A DNA stretch of 64,000 bases, from contig NC_007712.1 of NCBI RefSeq assembly GCF_000010085.1, positions 930,001 to 994,000 on the forward strand. Reading direction: 5' to 3'. A program made the position numbers and the translations under genes. This stretch comes from Sodalis glossinidius str. 'morsitans' (GTDB lineage: Bacteria > Pseudomonadota > Gammaproteobacteria > Enterobacterales > Enterobacteriaceae). The notes beneath the pieces were generated by a model that saw only the letters and a list, made by a program, of their open reading frames with translations, was not told where the DNA came from and ran no database searches. How positions within the stretch are numbered: position 1 is the first letter of the stretch; the number at the start of each line of letters is the position of its first letter. This document shows, piece by piece, positions 17,307 to 26,111 of the stretch.

Positions 17307-17654
17307 ATGAGCAACATTATCAAGCAAATTGAACAAGAACAGATGAAGCAGAACGTACCGTCTTTCCGCCCCGGCGACTCGGTGGAAGTCAAGGTATGGG
17401 TTGTTGAAGGCAGCAAAAAACGTCTGCAGGCATTCGAGGGCGTGGTTATCGCTATTCGTAACCGCGGTCTGCATTCTGCATTCACTGTTCGCAAAATTTC
17501 CAACGGCGAAGGTGTTGAGCGCGTATTCCAGACGCACTCTCCGGTCATTGATAGCATTACTGTGAAACGTCGTGGCGCCGTGCGTCAGGCCAAACTGTAT
17601 TACCTGCGTGAACGTACCGGTAAGGCAGCGCGCATCAAAGAACGCCTGAACTAA
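17307..17654 (+). CDS. rplS: 50S ribosomal protein L19
   Basis: 115 residues, exactly the E. coli length. FRPGDSVEVKVWVVEGSKKR and RVFQTHSPVIDSI are typical of bL19, which sits at the 30S-50S interface. Last gene of the operon, followed by a strong terminator that also marks the left border of the T3SS island. Confidence 0.98.
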   Translation: MSNIIKQIEQEQMKQNVPSFRPGDSVEVKVWVVEGSKKRLQAFEGVVIAIRNRGLHSAFTVRKISNGEGVERVFQTHSPVIDSITVKRRGAVRQAKLYYLRERTGKAARIKERLN

Positions 17655-17695
17655 GGTACGGCTCACGCCTCATCCAAAAGTTAATAACCACCCTA

Positions 17696-17723
17696 GGGTT
17701 AGGCCGCGGCCTAACCCTTTTTT
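17696..17723 (+). terminator. Terminator of the rpsP-rplS operon
   Basis: A perfect self-complementary stem GGGTTAGGCC/GGCCTAACCC with almost no loop, followed by TTTTTT. Confidence 0.93.
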
Positions 17724-17998
17724 ATCATTAAGCCGGTCAATCTCCCCTTTATTACTCAATCACCGCGCGTTGCATCGGTGAAGCCTGGCACGTTCCTGCA
17801 GCCTCGCAGTGCCGGTTTTGTCATTTAAACGCCCTATCGACATCGTAGCGCCAGTTCTGTCGTTTAAACGCGCTCGGGTTTCGCTGTGTCAATGCATTGC
17901 AGATGTGCTGACGGTTATGTTTGCCGCATCGTGACTAAACGGCAGGTTACGTTTTTTGAAATCTTAATAAATAAAAAACATAACCTCCCTGTCTATCG
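17724..17998. other. Left junction region between rplS and the sopB/ipgD remnant
   Basis: No gene recognised. The stretch contains an imperfect 27-bp direct repeat (separate entry). In E. coli yfiB-yfiN-yfiR lie between rplS and yfiL-aroF; no trace of them was seen here, so the T3SS island replaces them. Confidence 0.5.
17807..17872. repeat. Imperfect 27-bp direct repeat upstream of the effector remnant
   Basis: Copies at 17807-17833 and 17846-17872 share the core GTTNTGTCNTTTAAACGC and match at about 21 of 27 positions, 39 bp apart start to start. It could be a tandem operator or part of the island junction. Confidence 0.6.
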
Positions 17999-19715
17999 GC
18001 CACGGCCTAACTTAAGCGTTGGACAAGACGCGAGTCCCCGACCGGAAAAATACCGTTTCAATGCGTCATTGCGCCGCGATAGTGCCTCCTTTGGCAGGGA
18101 CGAAGAACAAGCGGTGTCTTTACCCTTGGCCGAAAATCATGTTTCTGAGTTTAGCCAGTCGGTGCGCGAACTACTGCAATATCAGCTCGACATGATCAAT
18201 ACGGCAGCATTGGCACTGGCTACCAGAAACCGGGCGGAAGGAGATGAACTGGATGGCGCCCGCCAGGCGCACCGGGATAGGAGGGTATCAGCGCTTTGAG
18301 TCGGAGCTAAACGCGCCGTAGTTAGGCAAATTGATGCAAGAAATTGCTGATGCAATGACACATCTTGAGCAGGATAGGAATGCCACCCCAACCGAGCTGC
18401 GAAAGGCTGGCCGCCTGCGCAATAAGTTAGTCAGTCTGATCGCTGGAGAATACCGTCGTAACGGCTTGTCTTACTGCCAGGCCAAACGACTTGCAGTTGG
18501 CGACTATCATGCCGCGCGTATCAAATTTCTTAATCACAAACCCTGGAAAACCTTACGACACGAACTCAGCCATAAAGCGCATACCTATGTCAGTACACAA
18601 CGCCTGGCGGCCGAGATGAAATTGGGTGAGCGCGATATCTTCGAGAAATCCTATAACGGTAAAGGTATCTGTAGCGCCGATACGGTTGAATTGGACCACG
18701 CCGCCAATTTGTGGCAATCCTCTCTAAGCGTTAAAGATGCCAACGGTGAGGAAAAGGTGCTGTTTCAGGGAATACGTCACGGCGTATTGTCGCCCTATGG
18801 TCTGCCCGCCGGCTCCGAACAACGCACATCAGGCGCGTTAAATCGGGCAAAGGAGGTGGTCGCCACCGCCCTGTATAGCCAAAATGACCTCATGACGCGC
18901 GCGTTGGAAGGAGAGGTGGTACCGCTTCGGTTAGTATCCACATCGCTGCTAACGCCCACAAGCGTAGCTGGCAAGGAAAAAGCCATGCTGCGTGACCAGA
19001 TGGCGGCCTGGAAAACACTGTGTGATCCGCTAAAACAGCCGCTGGAGATTTGCGTTCACGACCACGAAGGTAACATAAAGACGGTCCAAGTGGCGCTGAG
19101 TGTCGCCGCATTGAATTTTGGGGTCAATGAAGCGGCACTCACTAGGATTAGGTACCTCGACCTCCTACTCTTATAACGCCCCCGCCCTCGCTCAATTGCT
19201 GGGGAACGATTTGCGGCCAGAGGCCGAACCGGGGGGGATGGCGAGTATTTAGGTTCCGAACCTGCTAATGCCAGGAAAGTACGCGATCTTTGTTACCAGA
19301 TAAAAAGTATTTGGGCGCGGAAAGCACATCGTAGCGATGGCGGCGAGCCCTACAAAGCACCGCAGTGCATCGCTATGCTGCCTACGACATTGGTGCCGTA
19401 CCATGCTGGAATTGTAAGAGCGGCAAAGACCGGACCGGTATGCTTGATGTGGAATTGAAGAGAGAGATTATCCACTATGATACCCAATAGCCGCTAAGTC
19501 ACCCCGCGGGGCCTCTTAACGACGCGCATAGAACGTTGTTGCAAGAGGTACTGATGAAAAGCGGCAATATGGAAATTCAGCGTTGCAATACGGGCGTTAA
19601 AGGCAACAAAGTCTTGAAGAAGTTCAAACTGCCTTGCTTCAATTTATCTCTATCAAGACGCATTGGGCTGGACGCCCTCTGGTCTAGAGCGAAAGGATTA
19701 TCCCATCTTGATTAG
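17999..19715 (+). pseudogene. sopB: sopB/sigD/ipgD-type T3SS effector (phosphoinositide phosphatase), frameshifted
   Basis: SopB/IpgD is injected into host cells, where it dephosphorylates PI(4,5)P2 and promotes membrane ruffling and Akt signalling. Homology runs end to end in pieces: an N-terminal part to about 18297, then from about 18331 a long open stretch (PWKTLRHELSHKAHTYVSTQ, EMKLGERDIFEKSYNGKGIC, LFQGIRHGVLSPYGLPAG) to 19140. After a frameshift comes SYNAPALAQLLGNDLRPEAE, then further shifts near 19240 and 19350. The catalytic motif CKSGKDR (CX5R) at 19413-19433 survives, as do GNMEIQRCNTGVKGNK and the C-terminal GLSHLD ending at TAG 19713-19715. At least four frame breaks prevent a full protein. 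The 5' limit is approximate. Confidence 0.93.
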
Positions 19716-20082
19716 TCGTGAAGAGAATATTAATTTTAATTCAGTGTTATGCCTGTATGAAGCACTCGGTCTCGATCCGCTACACGAGCCTGCGGTGTTA
19801 ATTAATGATGATCTGGAAATTTACTTTGACGAAGCATTTGAAGGCCTGGAAATGAGCTGTCCGTTAATAGTTCTGCCAGACAACAGCGAGCGGCTGCAGA
19901 CCATTTTGAGTATTAATTATGCCAGTCCAGTTACTCTAGCGGTGGATGCTGAACGTTCCGTCTTGTTAGCGCTTTATCGCTTGCCGGCACAAAGCAGTGA
20001 GGAGGAAATGCTTGCAGGATTATCGCTGTTTGTCGAATCTGTAGAGCAACTGCTTCAGGAACCTGCGCTCAGACCCGCCTGA
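19708..20082 (+). CDS. sigE: SigE/IpgE-type T3SS class IA chaperone for the SopB/IpgD effector
   Basis: About 124 residues, small and acidic, matching the SigE pattern throughout: LYEALGLDP, VLINDDLEIYFDEAFEGLEM, then CPLIVLPDN, INYASPVTLAVDAE and LLALYRLPAQSSEEEMLAGL. Such chaperones bind the N-terminal region of SopB and keep it secretion-competent. The start is uncertain: TTG 19708 overlaps the last codons of the sopB remnant (TTGATTAG), and GTG 19744 is an alternative; an upstream ATG at 19663 lies inside the sopB C-terminal coding region. The gene is intact although its client next door is broken. Confidence 0.87.
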   Translation: MISREENINFNSVLCLYEALGLDPLHEPAVLINDDLEIYFDEAFEGLEMSCPLIVLPDNSERLQTILSINYASPVTLAVDAERSVLLALYRLPAQSSEEEMLAGLSLFVESVEQLLQEPALRPA

Positions 20083-20088
20083 AAAGAC

Positions 20089-20114
20089 TCACGTCGCGGG
20101 AAGCCGCGGCGTGA
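20089..20114. terminator. Hairpin between convergent sigE and iagB
   Basis: 11-bp stem TCACGTCGCGG / CCGCGGCGTGA with one G-T pair and a 4-nt loop. On the reverse strand it is followed by GTCTTTTC, so it best suits the end of the prg-org-iagB operon. Confidence 0.5.
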
Positions 20115-20217
20115 GCTTAAATCGAGAAACTGCCGGCGCGCCATCGGCAAGACGGCGTAAGAGGATCCGTCGCATTCCCGCAGGGTGCACCGGAGGCGCC
20201 CACCGTTACGCCTGGGG

Positions 20218-20835
20218 TCAGGGTTTGGCCAGGCAGTGCGGCGCAAAGAGTTTATCAATTTCTTCGCGCGATGCGATAGGGACGCGATAGGCGCGTAAAT
20301 CGGCCACCTGGGCGGGTTTGGTCAGCGTATTTAGCAATTTATCGACATAAACGCTGTTAAAACGCGGGGTGGCGGAATGGTATCGCCCGATGGTATTCCA
20401 GGAGTAGCCATAGCGCTGCACCAGCTTATGCAGGATATAGGTGCCGGAGAAGACGTTGACGCAACTATTTTCCCGTATACTCTGTGCGCTAATACCCAGG
20501 GTGTTAAGCATCGGTAGATTCACGCTGTTGATCTGCATCAGGCCGATATCCCGTGTGCGATTACTGTTATGGTTAATCGCCCGCGGTTCAAAGCGGGACT
20601 CCTGCCAAATAATCGCCCGAATAAGTAACGGATTGACCTGAAAACATTGCGCGGCATATCGCACACAATCCGTTTCCGCCTTGGCGGCCCCACAGCCCAA
20701 CAGTAGCAGTAAAGCGACGGTTTTTGGCGTTTGGATGAATGTTGCCAGGCCTCTCAAACCGACAAAAGCTTTAAGAGGCTGCTGAATCAGGGATGGGACG
20801 GTGTTAGAAAAAAGGCTCGGGCGCGTCATCATCAT
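20218..20835 (-). CDS. iagB: IagB/IpgF-type specialised lytic transglycosylase of the T3SS
   Basis: 205 residues with a transglycosylase (SLT) domain: the catalytic Glu79 in IIWQESRFEPRAI, GLMQINSVNLPML and the C-terminal YSWNTIGRYHSATP. These enzymes open the peptidoglycan so that the needle complex can cross. The first 53 residues hold a secretion signal with hydrophobic core ALLLLLGCGAAKA, but the N-terminal extension before it is unusually long, so translation may start later (for instance at a TTG in the GLRGLAT segment). It overlaps the end of orgC by 32 nt and is the last gene of the operon. Confidence 0.88.
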   Translation of the reverse strand: MMMTRPSLFSNTVPSLIQQPLKAFVGLRGLATFIQTPKTVALLLLLGCGAAKAETDCVRYAAQCFQVNPLLIRAIIWQESRFEPRAINHNSNRTRDIGLMQINSVNLPMLNTLGISAQSIRENSCVNVFSGTYILHKLVQRYGYSWNTIGRYHSATPRFNSVYVDKLLNTLTKPAQVADLRAYRVPIASREEIDKLFAPHCLAKP

Positions 20836-21181
20836 TGCCCATAATCATGGCCTGCATAAAATTGTCATAGGTGTAGCTCAACCCCAAAGATTGTGACGTC
20901 AGGGGATTGAGCGTATCTTTCAGGTAATTCTGTATTTCAAGGCTAAGCGACTGCTTCAGCGTCGCGCTGGCGTACAATAGGGCAGAGGTGATTTCCTTTT
21001 GGGTGACAACATGGCTACTGTTGGGATACAACGCTTTGATTTGCTGTTTCAGTTCCGTCAGGGTGCATTTCGGCTGCTCCTTTGACAGCCAGTCGGTAAC
21101 AATTTGATTAAAATCGCCGCTCGTGGCAGTGGATGAACTCCGGGCGCTGCTGACGGCAGCGCTCATGGCGCTGATATTCAT
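20804..21181 (-). CDS. OrgC-position T3SS protein
   Basis: 125 residues, mostly helical, with a Ser-rich N-terminus of the kind seen in secreted T3SS proteins and no membrane segment. It occupies the place of Salmonella orgC, just after orgB, with start and stop overlapping its neighbours (the orgB stop overlaps its ATG). I can only assign it by position. OrgC in Salmonella is a secreted protein that promotes needle assembly. Confidence 0.55.
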   Translation of the reverse strand: MNISAMSAAVSSARSSSTATSGDFNQIVTDWLSKEQPKCTLTELKQQIKALYPNSSHVVTQKEITSALLYASATLKQSLSLEIQNYLKDTLNPLTSQSLGLSYTYDNFMQAMIMGNDDDAPEPFF

Positions 21182-21846
21182 GATTCTTCCTCGCTTTCAG
21201 GCGTAAAAAGGTGTTGTACGAAATCGGTCATCGACTGGCGTAACGTGTCGACCCGGGAAGATGGCAACGTGTTGATATGCTGCTGAAGTGCGCTTATTCC
21301 ATCCTGCGTCTCTATATCCGCCAACCATTGCCGACACAGGAGATCCTGAGGAAAACGGACAATGTGTTCGCCCTCTTTTACCGCGAAACTGTCGTATTCG
21401 GCGCTGATACAATGAATGTGCAACAGCGCGGCAGGCGGCGTGACGCCCTGGGGCAGTACAATGACCGAAGGGACGTCGACACCCAGTGTTTGGGTTAATT
21501 GTTTAACGATAAATTCCACTATGTTGGGCTGGATGAACAGCGCGCTTAAATCCTCGGCCAACTGCAAACGGCGTGCCTGAGCCAATTCGTTTTGCAAACC
21601 GACCCATTCATCCAGATGCATCAGCCATTGTTGATAGAGATGCTGGAAACCGGCGCAAAAACCTGCCTGGTATTGCTGTTGATATAGCGCTTCGCATTCA
21701 CGCTGGTTCTCGGCGACCAACTCCTGACATCGCCGATAGGTTCGCTCCAGCATGTTCGCGGCCCGGCGGGCGCGACGCGAACGCCGGGCTTTGATGATGA
21801 CGGGGTCTCCGCCCTCATTAAGCTCATCGAGTAAAATATTGCGCAT
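21178..21846 (-). CDS. orgB: OrgB, ATPase regulator and sorting-platform spoke (SctL)
   Basis: 222 residues. The N-terminal half is rich in Arg, Glu and Gln and predicted coiled coil (RRSRRARRAANMLERTYRRC, YQQQYQAGFCAGFQHLYQQW), the usual shape of SctL/FliH proteins that link the C-ring pods to the InvC ATPase. The C-terminal half is globular. It overlaps orgA by 23 nt and orgC by 4 nt, pointing to tight translational coupling within prg-org. Confidence 0.85.
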   Translation of the reverse strand: MRNILLDELNEGGDPVIIKARRSRRARRAANMLERTYRRCQELVAENQRECEALYQQQYQAGFCAGFQHLYQQWLMHLDEWVGLQNELAQARRLQLAEDLSALFIQPNIVEFIVKQLTQTLGVDVPSVIVLPQGVTPPAALLHIHCISAEYDSFAVKEGEHIVRFPQDLLCRQWLADIETQDGISALQQHINTLPSSRVDTLRQSMTDFVQHLFTPESEEES

Positions 21847-22411
21847 GATGAAGGGCCATTTTGATCAGATTGATGGAGGACGGCGACAAAGACGTCGCTT
21901 GCTGTGGTAACGGCTGCTCCACCGGGAACAGCAGGCAGGCCCGCCGGTAAACGGCGGGGGATAAACGCTTTAGCATCGACAACAGGCAATAGGCACCCCA
22001 GGCGGCCGGGTCAGGATCTTGCAACAGCGTCGTCGCTGGTTCTTCCTGCTCTTGCGGTAGGGCGCCCGGTGTCAAGGGCGGTAGAGGCAGCGCCAGAAAA
22101 GATTGCACCGGCGCCGACAGTAAAATAAACCGCCCTTCGGACAGTAGACGATTACGCAACAGATGTGCGCCTATCAAAAGCGCGGCATCGCCAAGCCGTT
22201 GCCAATTATCGAGCAAGAACCGATAAAAAGGATCTCCCCTGTCCGCGCCGTCATCACTGGGGCAGTGATAATGCCGTAATATCCAATGATTAAGTAGCGG
22301 ATGCGCTGCTTGATCCTCGCGGTGCCAGCCGGAAGGGAAACGGCTGGCGTGCAGGTAACTGACAGGGTGGTACATCACGCGCATGACGTTGGCAAACCGG
22401 AGCGGGGTCAT
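21824..22411 (-). CDS. orgA: OrgA, sorting-platform cofactor (SctK)
   Basis: 195 residues from the ATG at 22411, which overlaps the prgK stop as ATGA. MRVMYHPVSYLHASRF and the C-terminal AAWGAYCLLSMLKRLSPAVYRRACLLFP fit the SctK/MxiK/OrgA family, which joins the cytoplasmic sorting platform to the inner ring (PrgH). An upstream in-frame start exists but would lie inside prgK and has no homology. Confidence 0.83.
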   Translation of the reverse strand: MTPLRFANVMRVMYHPVSYLHASRFPSGWHREDQAAHPLLNHWILRHYHCPSDDGADRGDPFYRFLLDNWQRLGDAALLIGAHLLRNRLLSEGRFILLSAPVQSFLALPLPPLTPGALPQEQEEPATTLLQDPDPAAWGAYCLLSMLKRLSPAVYRRACLLFPVEQPLPQQATSLSPSSINLIKMALHHAQYFTR

Positions 22412-23187
22412 ACCGGTTTCTCCTCTTGCGCCGGTGGATCCTGTGGCGTGAGCTCCTGCGCTGTCTCCGGTCGCTGTTTTTTGACCAGCAGATATAACAC
22501 CGAGCCGCCTGCCAGCAATGCGGCCAATAGCACTCCGCAAAGGGCATACAACCAAGGTGTTATAAACGGCTGGGCACCCTGCGTTGGCGCGCTATATTGC
22601 AAGGGAGGCGCCTGGAACAGCACAACGGAAATATCTTCAAAGCGAACGTTGGCCAGACCGTTTTTGATCAACGTTTTTATTTTGCTGATGAACATATTTT
22701 CATTGAGACTGCCGCTGTAGGTAATCAAAATAGAGACCCGCTCAGCGGGTGGGTCTGTAATAAACGTATTATCGTTCAGCGGATAACTGACGTGAACACG
22801 AGCATTCACCACTTGGCTGATAATCTTTAACGATTGTTCTAAACGCTGCTCCTGTAATGACAACATACGTGCCCGTTCAGCCTGCGGCGAAGCAATTAAG
22901 GCGTTATCGGGGAACGCCTGAGAAATTTGGACTTCAGGTTTGGCCGGGAGCTGATACTGATTCAGAATTGACAGCGCCGTGGTGGTATCGCTTTTGGGAA
23001 CCGTAATTGCATACCCTTCCTTCAGCGAACCGCTTTTTTGCGAGGCGATATTATGCTGCTGTAATACCGCTAAAACTTTGTTGGCCTGTTCCTGGCTTAA
23101 ATTGTTCAGCAAAATGGTGTTGTCACAGCCTGTCGTCAGCAAAGCGGCGATAATGACCATACAGGTTAATAGAAGTCGCTTAAACAT
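22408..23187 (-). CDS. prgK: PrgK, inner-membrane ring lipoprotein (SctJ)
   Basis: 259 residues. Signal peptide with lipobox LTTGC (Cys20), then the YscJ/FliF ring-building domains (SQEQANKVLAVLQQHNIASQ; QQLEQSLKIISQVVNARVHVSYP-type region; KTLIKNGLANVRFEDISVVLF). A C-terminal membrane anchor (about 214-236) ends in a short basic/acidic tail. It forms the inner ring of the needle base with PrgH. Its start is directly next to the prgJ stop. Confidence 0.95.
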   Translation of the reverse strand: MFKRLLLTCMVIIAALLTTGCDNTILLNNLSQEQANKVLAVLQQHNIASQKSGSLKEGYAITVPKSDTTTALSILNQYQLPAKPEVQISQAFPDNALIASPQAERARMLSLQEQRLEQSLKIISQVVNARVHVSYPLNDNTFITDPPAERVSILITYSGSLNENMFISKIKTLIKNGLANVRFEDISVVLFQAPPLQYSAPTQGAQPFITPWLYALCGVLLAALLAGGSVLYLLVKKQRPETAQELTPQDPPAQEEKPV

Positions 23188-23510
23188 TATTGTGCTTTTC
23201 CCAGTGTCTCGACGGTATTGACTCCCTTTTTGGCAATAGTGGACACTAATGAGACATAGTTGGAATATTCACCGATAAGCGATTGCAATTGCGCTATTTT
23301 TTCTGGGTTGCTGGTCGTTTCAGGCGATGAACTTAAGGCATTTATCATTTGCTTAAAATCTAAATCCTGCTCACTTAACTGTTTAAATGCGGAGGAAACC
23401 AGTTGCGATGTTGTGCCACCGGTGGGCAATTCGATATGTGAAGCAGCCGTAATGAATTGGGTGGATAATGCAGTCAGTTCCTTCAGGGACAACAATGTTT
23501 GCATGGTCAT
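23187..23510 (-). CDS. prgJ: PrgJ, inner rod protein (SctI)
   Basis: 107 residues, secreted early through the T3SS and forming the short rod or adapter at the needle base. The C-terminal helix region (PEKIAQLQSLIGEYSNYVSL, VSTIAKKGVNTVETLGKAQ) follows the SctI pattern, in which the last residues are essential for substrate switching. Lies between prgI and prgK as in Salmonella; its stop overlaps the prgK start region. Confidence 0.9.
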   Translation of the reverse strand: MTMQTLLSLKELTALSTQFITAASHIELPTGGTTSQLVSSAFKQLSEQDLDFKQMINALSSSPETTSNPEKIAQLQSLIGEYSNYVSLVSTIAKKGVNTVETLGKAQ

Positions 23511-23561
23511 AAATAGCTCCTGGGTCGGGTAAGCCGTCAGGCTTAACCCGGGGTAAATACC

Positions 23562-23819
23562 TTAGCGGAAGTTTTGGATAATCGCGGCGCCAATATCTTT
23601 AAACGTTTTGACGGTGGACGATTGGGCATTTCTGAAAAGGGTATACTCAGATAATTTAGCCTGGAACTCCGCTAACACACTTGGATTATCGGGAGCGTCA
23701 GATAACGCTTTGCGCGCCGTTTCAAGCTGCTCCATCATGGTTTGTGCGCCGGTATCAAAATCTTTGGCGATATCATCGATAAACCAGCCATTACCGTTCC
23801 AGGCTCTGAGGTCACTCAT
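23562..23819 (-). CDS. prgI: PrgI, T3SS needle subunit (SctF)
   Basis: 85 residues. Helix-turn-helix needle protein with SDAPDNPSVLAEFQAKLSEY, including the conserved P-(S/D)-(D/N)-P turn, and the C-terminal polymerisation helix LFRNAQSSTVKTFKDIGAAI. Many copies polymerise to the extracellular needle. It lies just downstream of prgH. Confidence 0.95.
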   Translation of the reverse strand: MSDLRAWNGNGWFIDDIAKDFDTGAQTMMEQLETARKALSDAPDNPSVLAEFQAKLSEYTLFRNAQSSTVKTFKDIGAAIIQNFR

Positions 23820-23830
23820 ACGTATTGTCC

Positions 23831-25075
23831 TTATTGCGTTGCATTAACTGATGGGAAATACCAGTTATGTTGATTGACGAAAACATAGCCGTTGGGTGCA
23901 GCAAGATAGGACTTGTCCCGCAGCCAGTTTTCGTCAAGATTGATGGAGAAGGTGATAAAATCACTTCCCCATTGTGAATAATAGATCTCCATGAAACCCT
24001 GCAATTCCGCCATAGTATTGTCGTTCAGCTGATCGTGGATAAGGAAACTAAAGCCGAATGGTGTGGCGACCTGGCGATAGACAATGTGCATTCTGTTAAG
24101 ACCTTGCTTGGCCTGCTGCACCAGGAAATTTTTGCTAAAGCTACGGAAATTCAGGGTCTTGGCGTAGGGCAACATGGGTAATAGCTTTTTTCGCAACGCG
24201 TTTTGCTTGGCCTGCGTCATGTCCTCCAGCACCAGCAGTACCGGCGAAGCGGGGTGCGTCATATCTAATCGCAGTACCGGTACACCCTCCAAACGCAGTC
24301 TGCTGGTAATGTCCTGGGCGGTCTGCGTTAACCAAAGCGGCACAACCTCCGCGGTGTTCGGCCGTTTGGCCAGGGCGGCATTCAGCCATTGCAGGTCGCG
24401 ATAATGACTGGCGAGCGCATAAATTTTACCGTCGCTACCTTGGAGTAACATTACCGGCGAAGGGGAACCAGCAAGGGCCGCAGTCAGTGAGATAATCTGG
24501 TGGGAGGTGCGATAATAACGAACACCGATTACGTAGGCGATAAGGAGCATGAAGACTGCTAATATGCCCGCCACCAGGACCCGGCGCTTTCTCAGTTTGT
24601 CCCAGGCGGCGCCGCCATCACCTACGGGCGTTGGATTCGCGTTAGGCTGTTTGAAGTCGCTGATATCCGGATGCCATTCTTCATTGGCTCGCTTAACGGC
24701 AAAATGAATATCCCCATCGCTGAATACGGCATTGTGCGTCACCCGCCGTTGCTGAGGCGCCTCGGGGTTATTTATTTCGAGGATAAAATCATTTTGTTCC
24801 TCCGCGCCCGTTTCCTGGATGGCAGGGAGGTGCAATGCTATATTGACGTGGCGAGCGTCATAAGGAATGAATAAAGTATTGTGCGCGAAGTGACAAGCAT
24901 GTCCTTGTTCATCCCCCTGCGCGTCAATCATAAGCGCTTGGCTGCGACCGATAATAATAGAATACGTATTGGGCGGTAAAATAAGATCGCTACCGTACAT
25001 CGGGCCAAACAAGATTTTAAGCGTATAGATTAATTCATCGGCTTCATTTTTATTATCAGTGAAAACGTCAGACAT
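23831..25075 (-). CDS. prgH: PrgH, inner-membrane ring protein (SctD)
   Basis: 414 residues from the ATG at 25075, chosen over an ATG 9 nt upstream because GGAA then sits at Shine-Dalgarno distance. The N-terminal cytoplasmic FHA-like part (LKILFGPMYGSDLILPPNTYSI-type region) is followed by one membrane helix (about residues 168-190, VLVAGILAVFMLLIAYVIGV) and a large periplasmic ring-building part. PrgH forms the outer of the two concentric inner-membrane rings and docks the sorting platform. First gene of prgHIJK-orgABC-iagB, divergent from invF. Confidence 0.93.
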   Translation of the reverse strand: MSDVFTDNKNEADELIYTLKILFGPMYGSDLILPPNTYSIIIGRSQALMIDAQGDEQGHACHFAHNTLFIPYDARHVNIALHLPAIQETGAEEQNDFILEINNPEAPQQRRVTHNAVFSDGDIHFAVKRANEEWHPDISDFKQPNANPTPVGDGGAAWDKLRKRRVLVAGILAVFMLLIAYVIGVRYYRTSHQIISLTAALAGSPSPVMLLQGSDGKIYALASHYRDLQWLNAALAKRPNTAEVVPLWLTQTAQDITSRLRLEGVPVLRLDMTHPASPVLLVLEDMTQAKQNALRKKLLPMLPYAKTLNFRSFSKNFLVQQAKQGLNRMHIVYRQVATPFGFSFLIHDQLNDNTMAELQGFMEIYYSQWGSDFITFSINLDENWLRDKSYLAAPNGYVFVNQHNWYFPSVNATQ

Positions 25076-25084
25076 TATTTCCAT

Positions 25085-25289
25085 CTCTAAATAAGTTCAG
25101 ACGCGATGATAGTGAACTTAAATGAAAATAGGAATGTTGTTTACGTCATTTTAAAATCAAAAATTTATGATCTTTTTATCATATTATGATTTTTTTATGA
25201 TATTTAAGCCGGATGATTGACGGTCACACGATCCTCTGGTCTTATTACGAAAAGAAAATTAACTTCCACTAACGGCCAAAGGGTGAAAT
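25085..25289. promoter_or_regulatory. Divergent, very A/T-rich control region between prgH and invF
   Basis: This 205-bp region must hold promoters for both T3SS operons. Three direct copies of TTATGAT occur at 25165, 25184 and 25195; the last two are 11 bp apart, the spacing of tandem sites on one face of the helix. In Salmonella the prg and inv promoters are controlled by HilA through direct repeats; whether these repeats are bound by the regulator encoded at 45050 is untested. The A/T richness also suits H-NS silencing. Confidence 0.5.
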
Positions 25290-26111
25290 ATGAGAGGTAA
25301 AATTCAGCAGGTGATGTCTGATTTCCGCCCTTCATTTTCCGTCAATGCTGAAGAAATTAGCGGTGAACGAGGAGTGACTACTCAGCTACATGATAAAGTC
25401 CTATATTTAGTTCCTATTTCAAAAAACGCTTATTTTAGCATTCACACTAATGAAGGACCGGGGAAATGGGTAAAGCCTTTTCACGCTATTATCGTCGGTG
25501 TGCAATCCCTTGTGACCTTTTGCTTTTATGGTGAATGGCGGATGATCGACATCTCTCTTAATGAAGCCGCGGCATTATTAGCCTTTACCGAATACGATAT
25601 CAAGTATCATGATGAAATACAATCACCCATTATCAATGTTGAAGAAAATATTTTCTACAGCTTGTTAGTGAAAGATCAGAACGTGACATTGCAGGACATC
25701 CTGCTGTTGAGTAAAAACCCAGCTTTTCAGGAATCCTATGCGGGAATTTACCATTTTATTCGCCAGCGGGAATGCTACTGGATAGTCAACTACCTGCTAT
25801 CGCTCATTGTGAACGGTAATGGTGATGCGGTAAATAATAAAATCCAGGAAGTCAGTAAGCGTTATGGCGTCTCCGAGTCTTATTTCAGAAGATTGTGCCA
25901 TCGCTATTTGAAGCGCGGCGCCAAAGGTCAGATGAGAATCTGGCGTGCGGCCTATTGCGCCCTGCAGCTTATTGAAGGCAATAGCAGCATTTCGGTTATT
26001 GCTCAAGACAATGGCTATAGTTCATCGTCACATTTTTCTATGGAAATGAAGTCTTTTTTTGGTATTACACCAAAAAGTTTCAGAGCGCTGGAAGGTTTTT
26101 TATATGAGTAA
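25290..26111 (+). CDS. invF: InvF/MxiE-type AraC-family transcriptional activator
   Basis: 273 residues with a C-terminal AraC/XylS double helix-turn-helix (about 165-265: VSKRYGVSESYFRRLCHRYL, then SISVIAQDNGYSSSSHFSME). The N-terminal region resembles InvF rather than sugar-binding AraC proteins. In Salmonella InvF works only with the chaperone SicA to turn on sicA-sip and effector genes after the first secretion wave; a sicA gene is present here at 38094. ATG 25290 follows AAAGGGTG; ATG 25314 is a possible alternative. The 3' end overlaps invG by 8 nt. Confidence 0.92.
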   Translation: MRGKIQQVMSDFRPSFSVNAEEISGERGVTTQLHDKVLYLVPISKNAYFSIHTNEGPGKWVKPFHAIIVGVQSLVTFCFYGEWRMIDISLNEAAALLAFTEYDIKYHDEIQSPIINVEENIFYSLLVKDQNVTLQDILLLSKNPAFQESYAGIYHFIRQRECYWIVNYLLSLIVNGNGDAVNNKIQEVSKRYGVSESYFRRLCHRYLKRGAKGQMRIWRAAYCALQLIEGNSSISVIAQDNGYSSSSHFSMEMKSFFGITPKSFRALEGFLYE

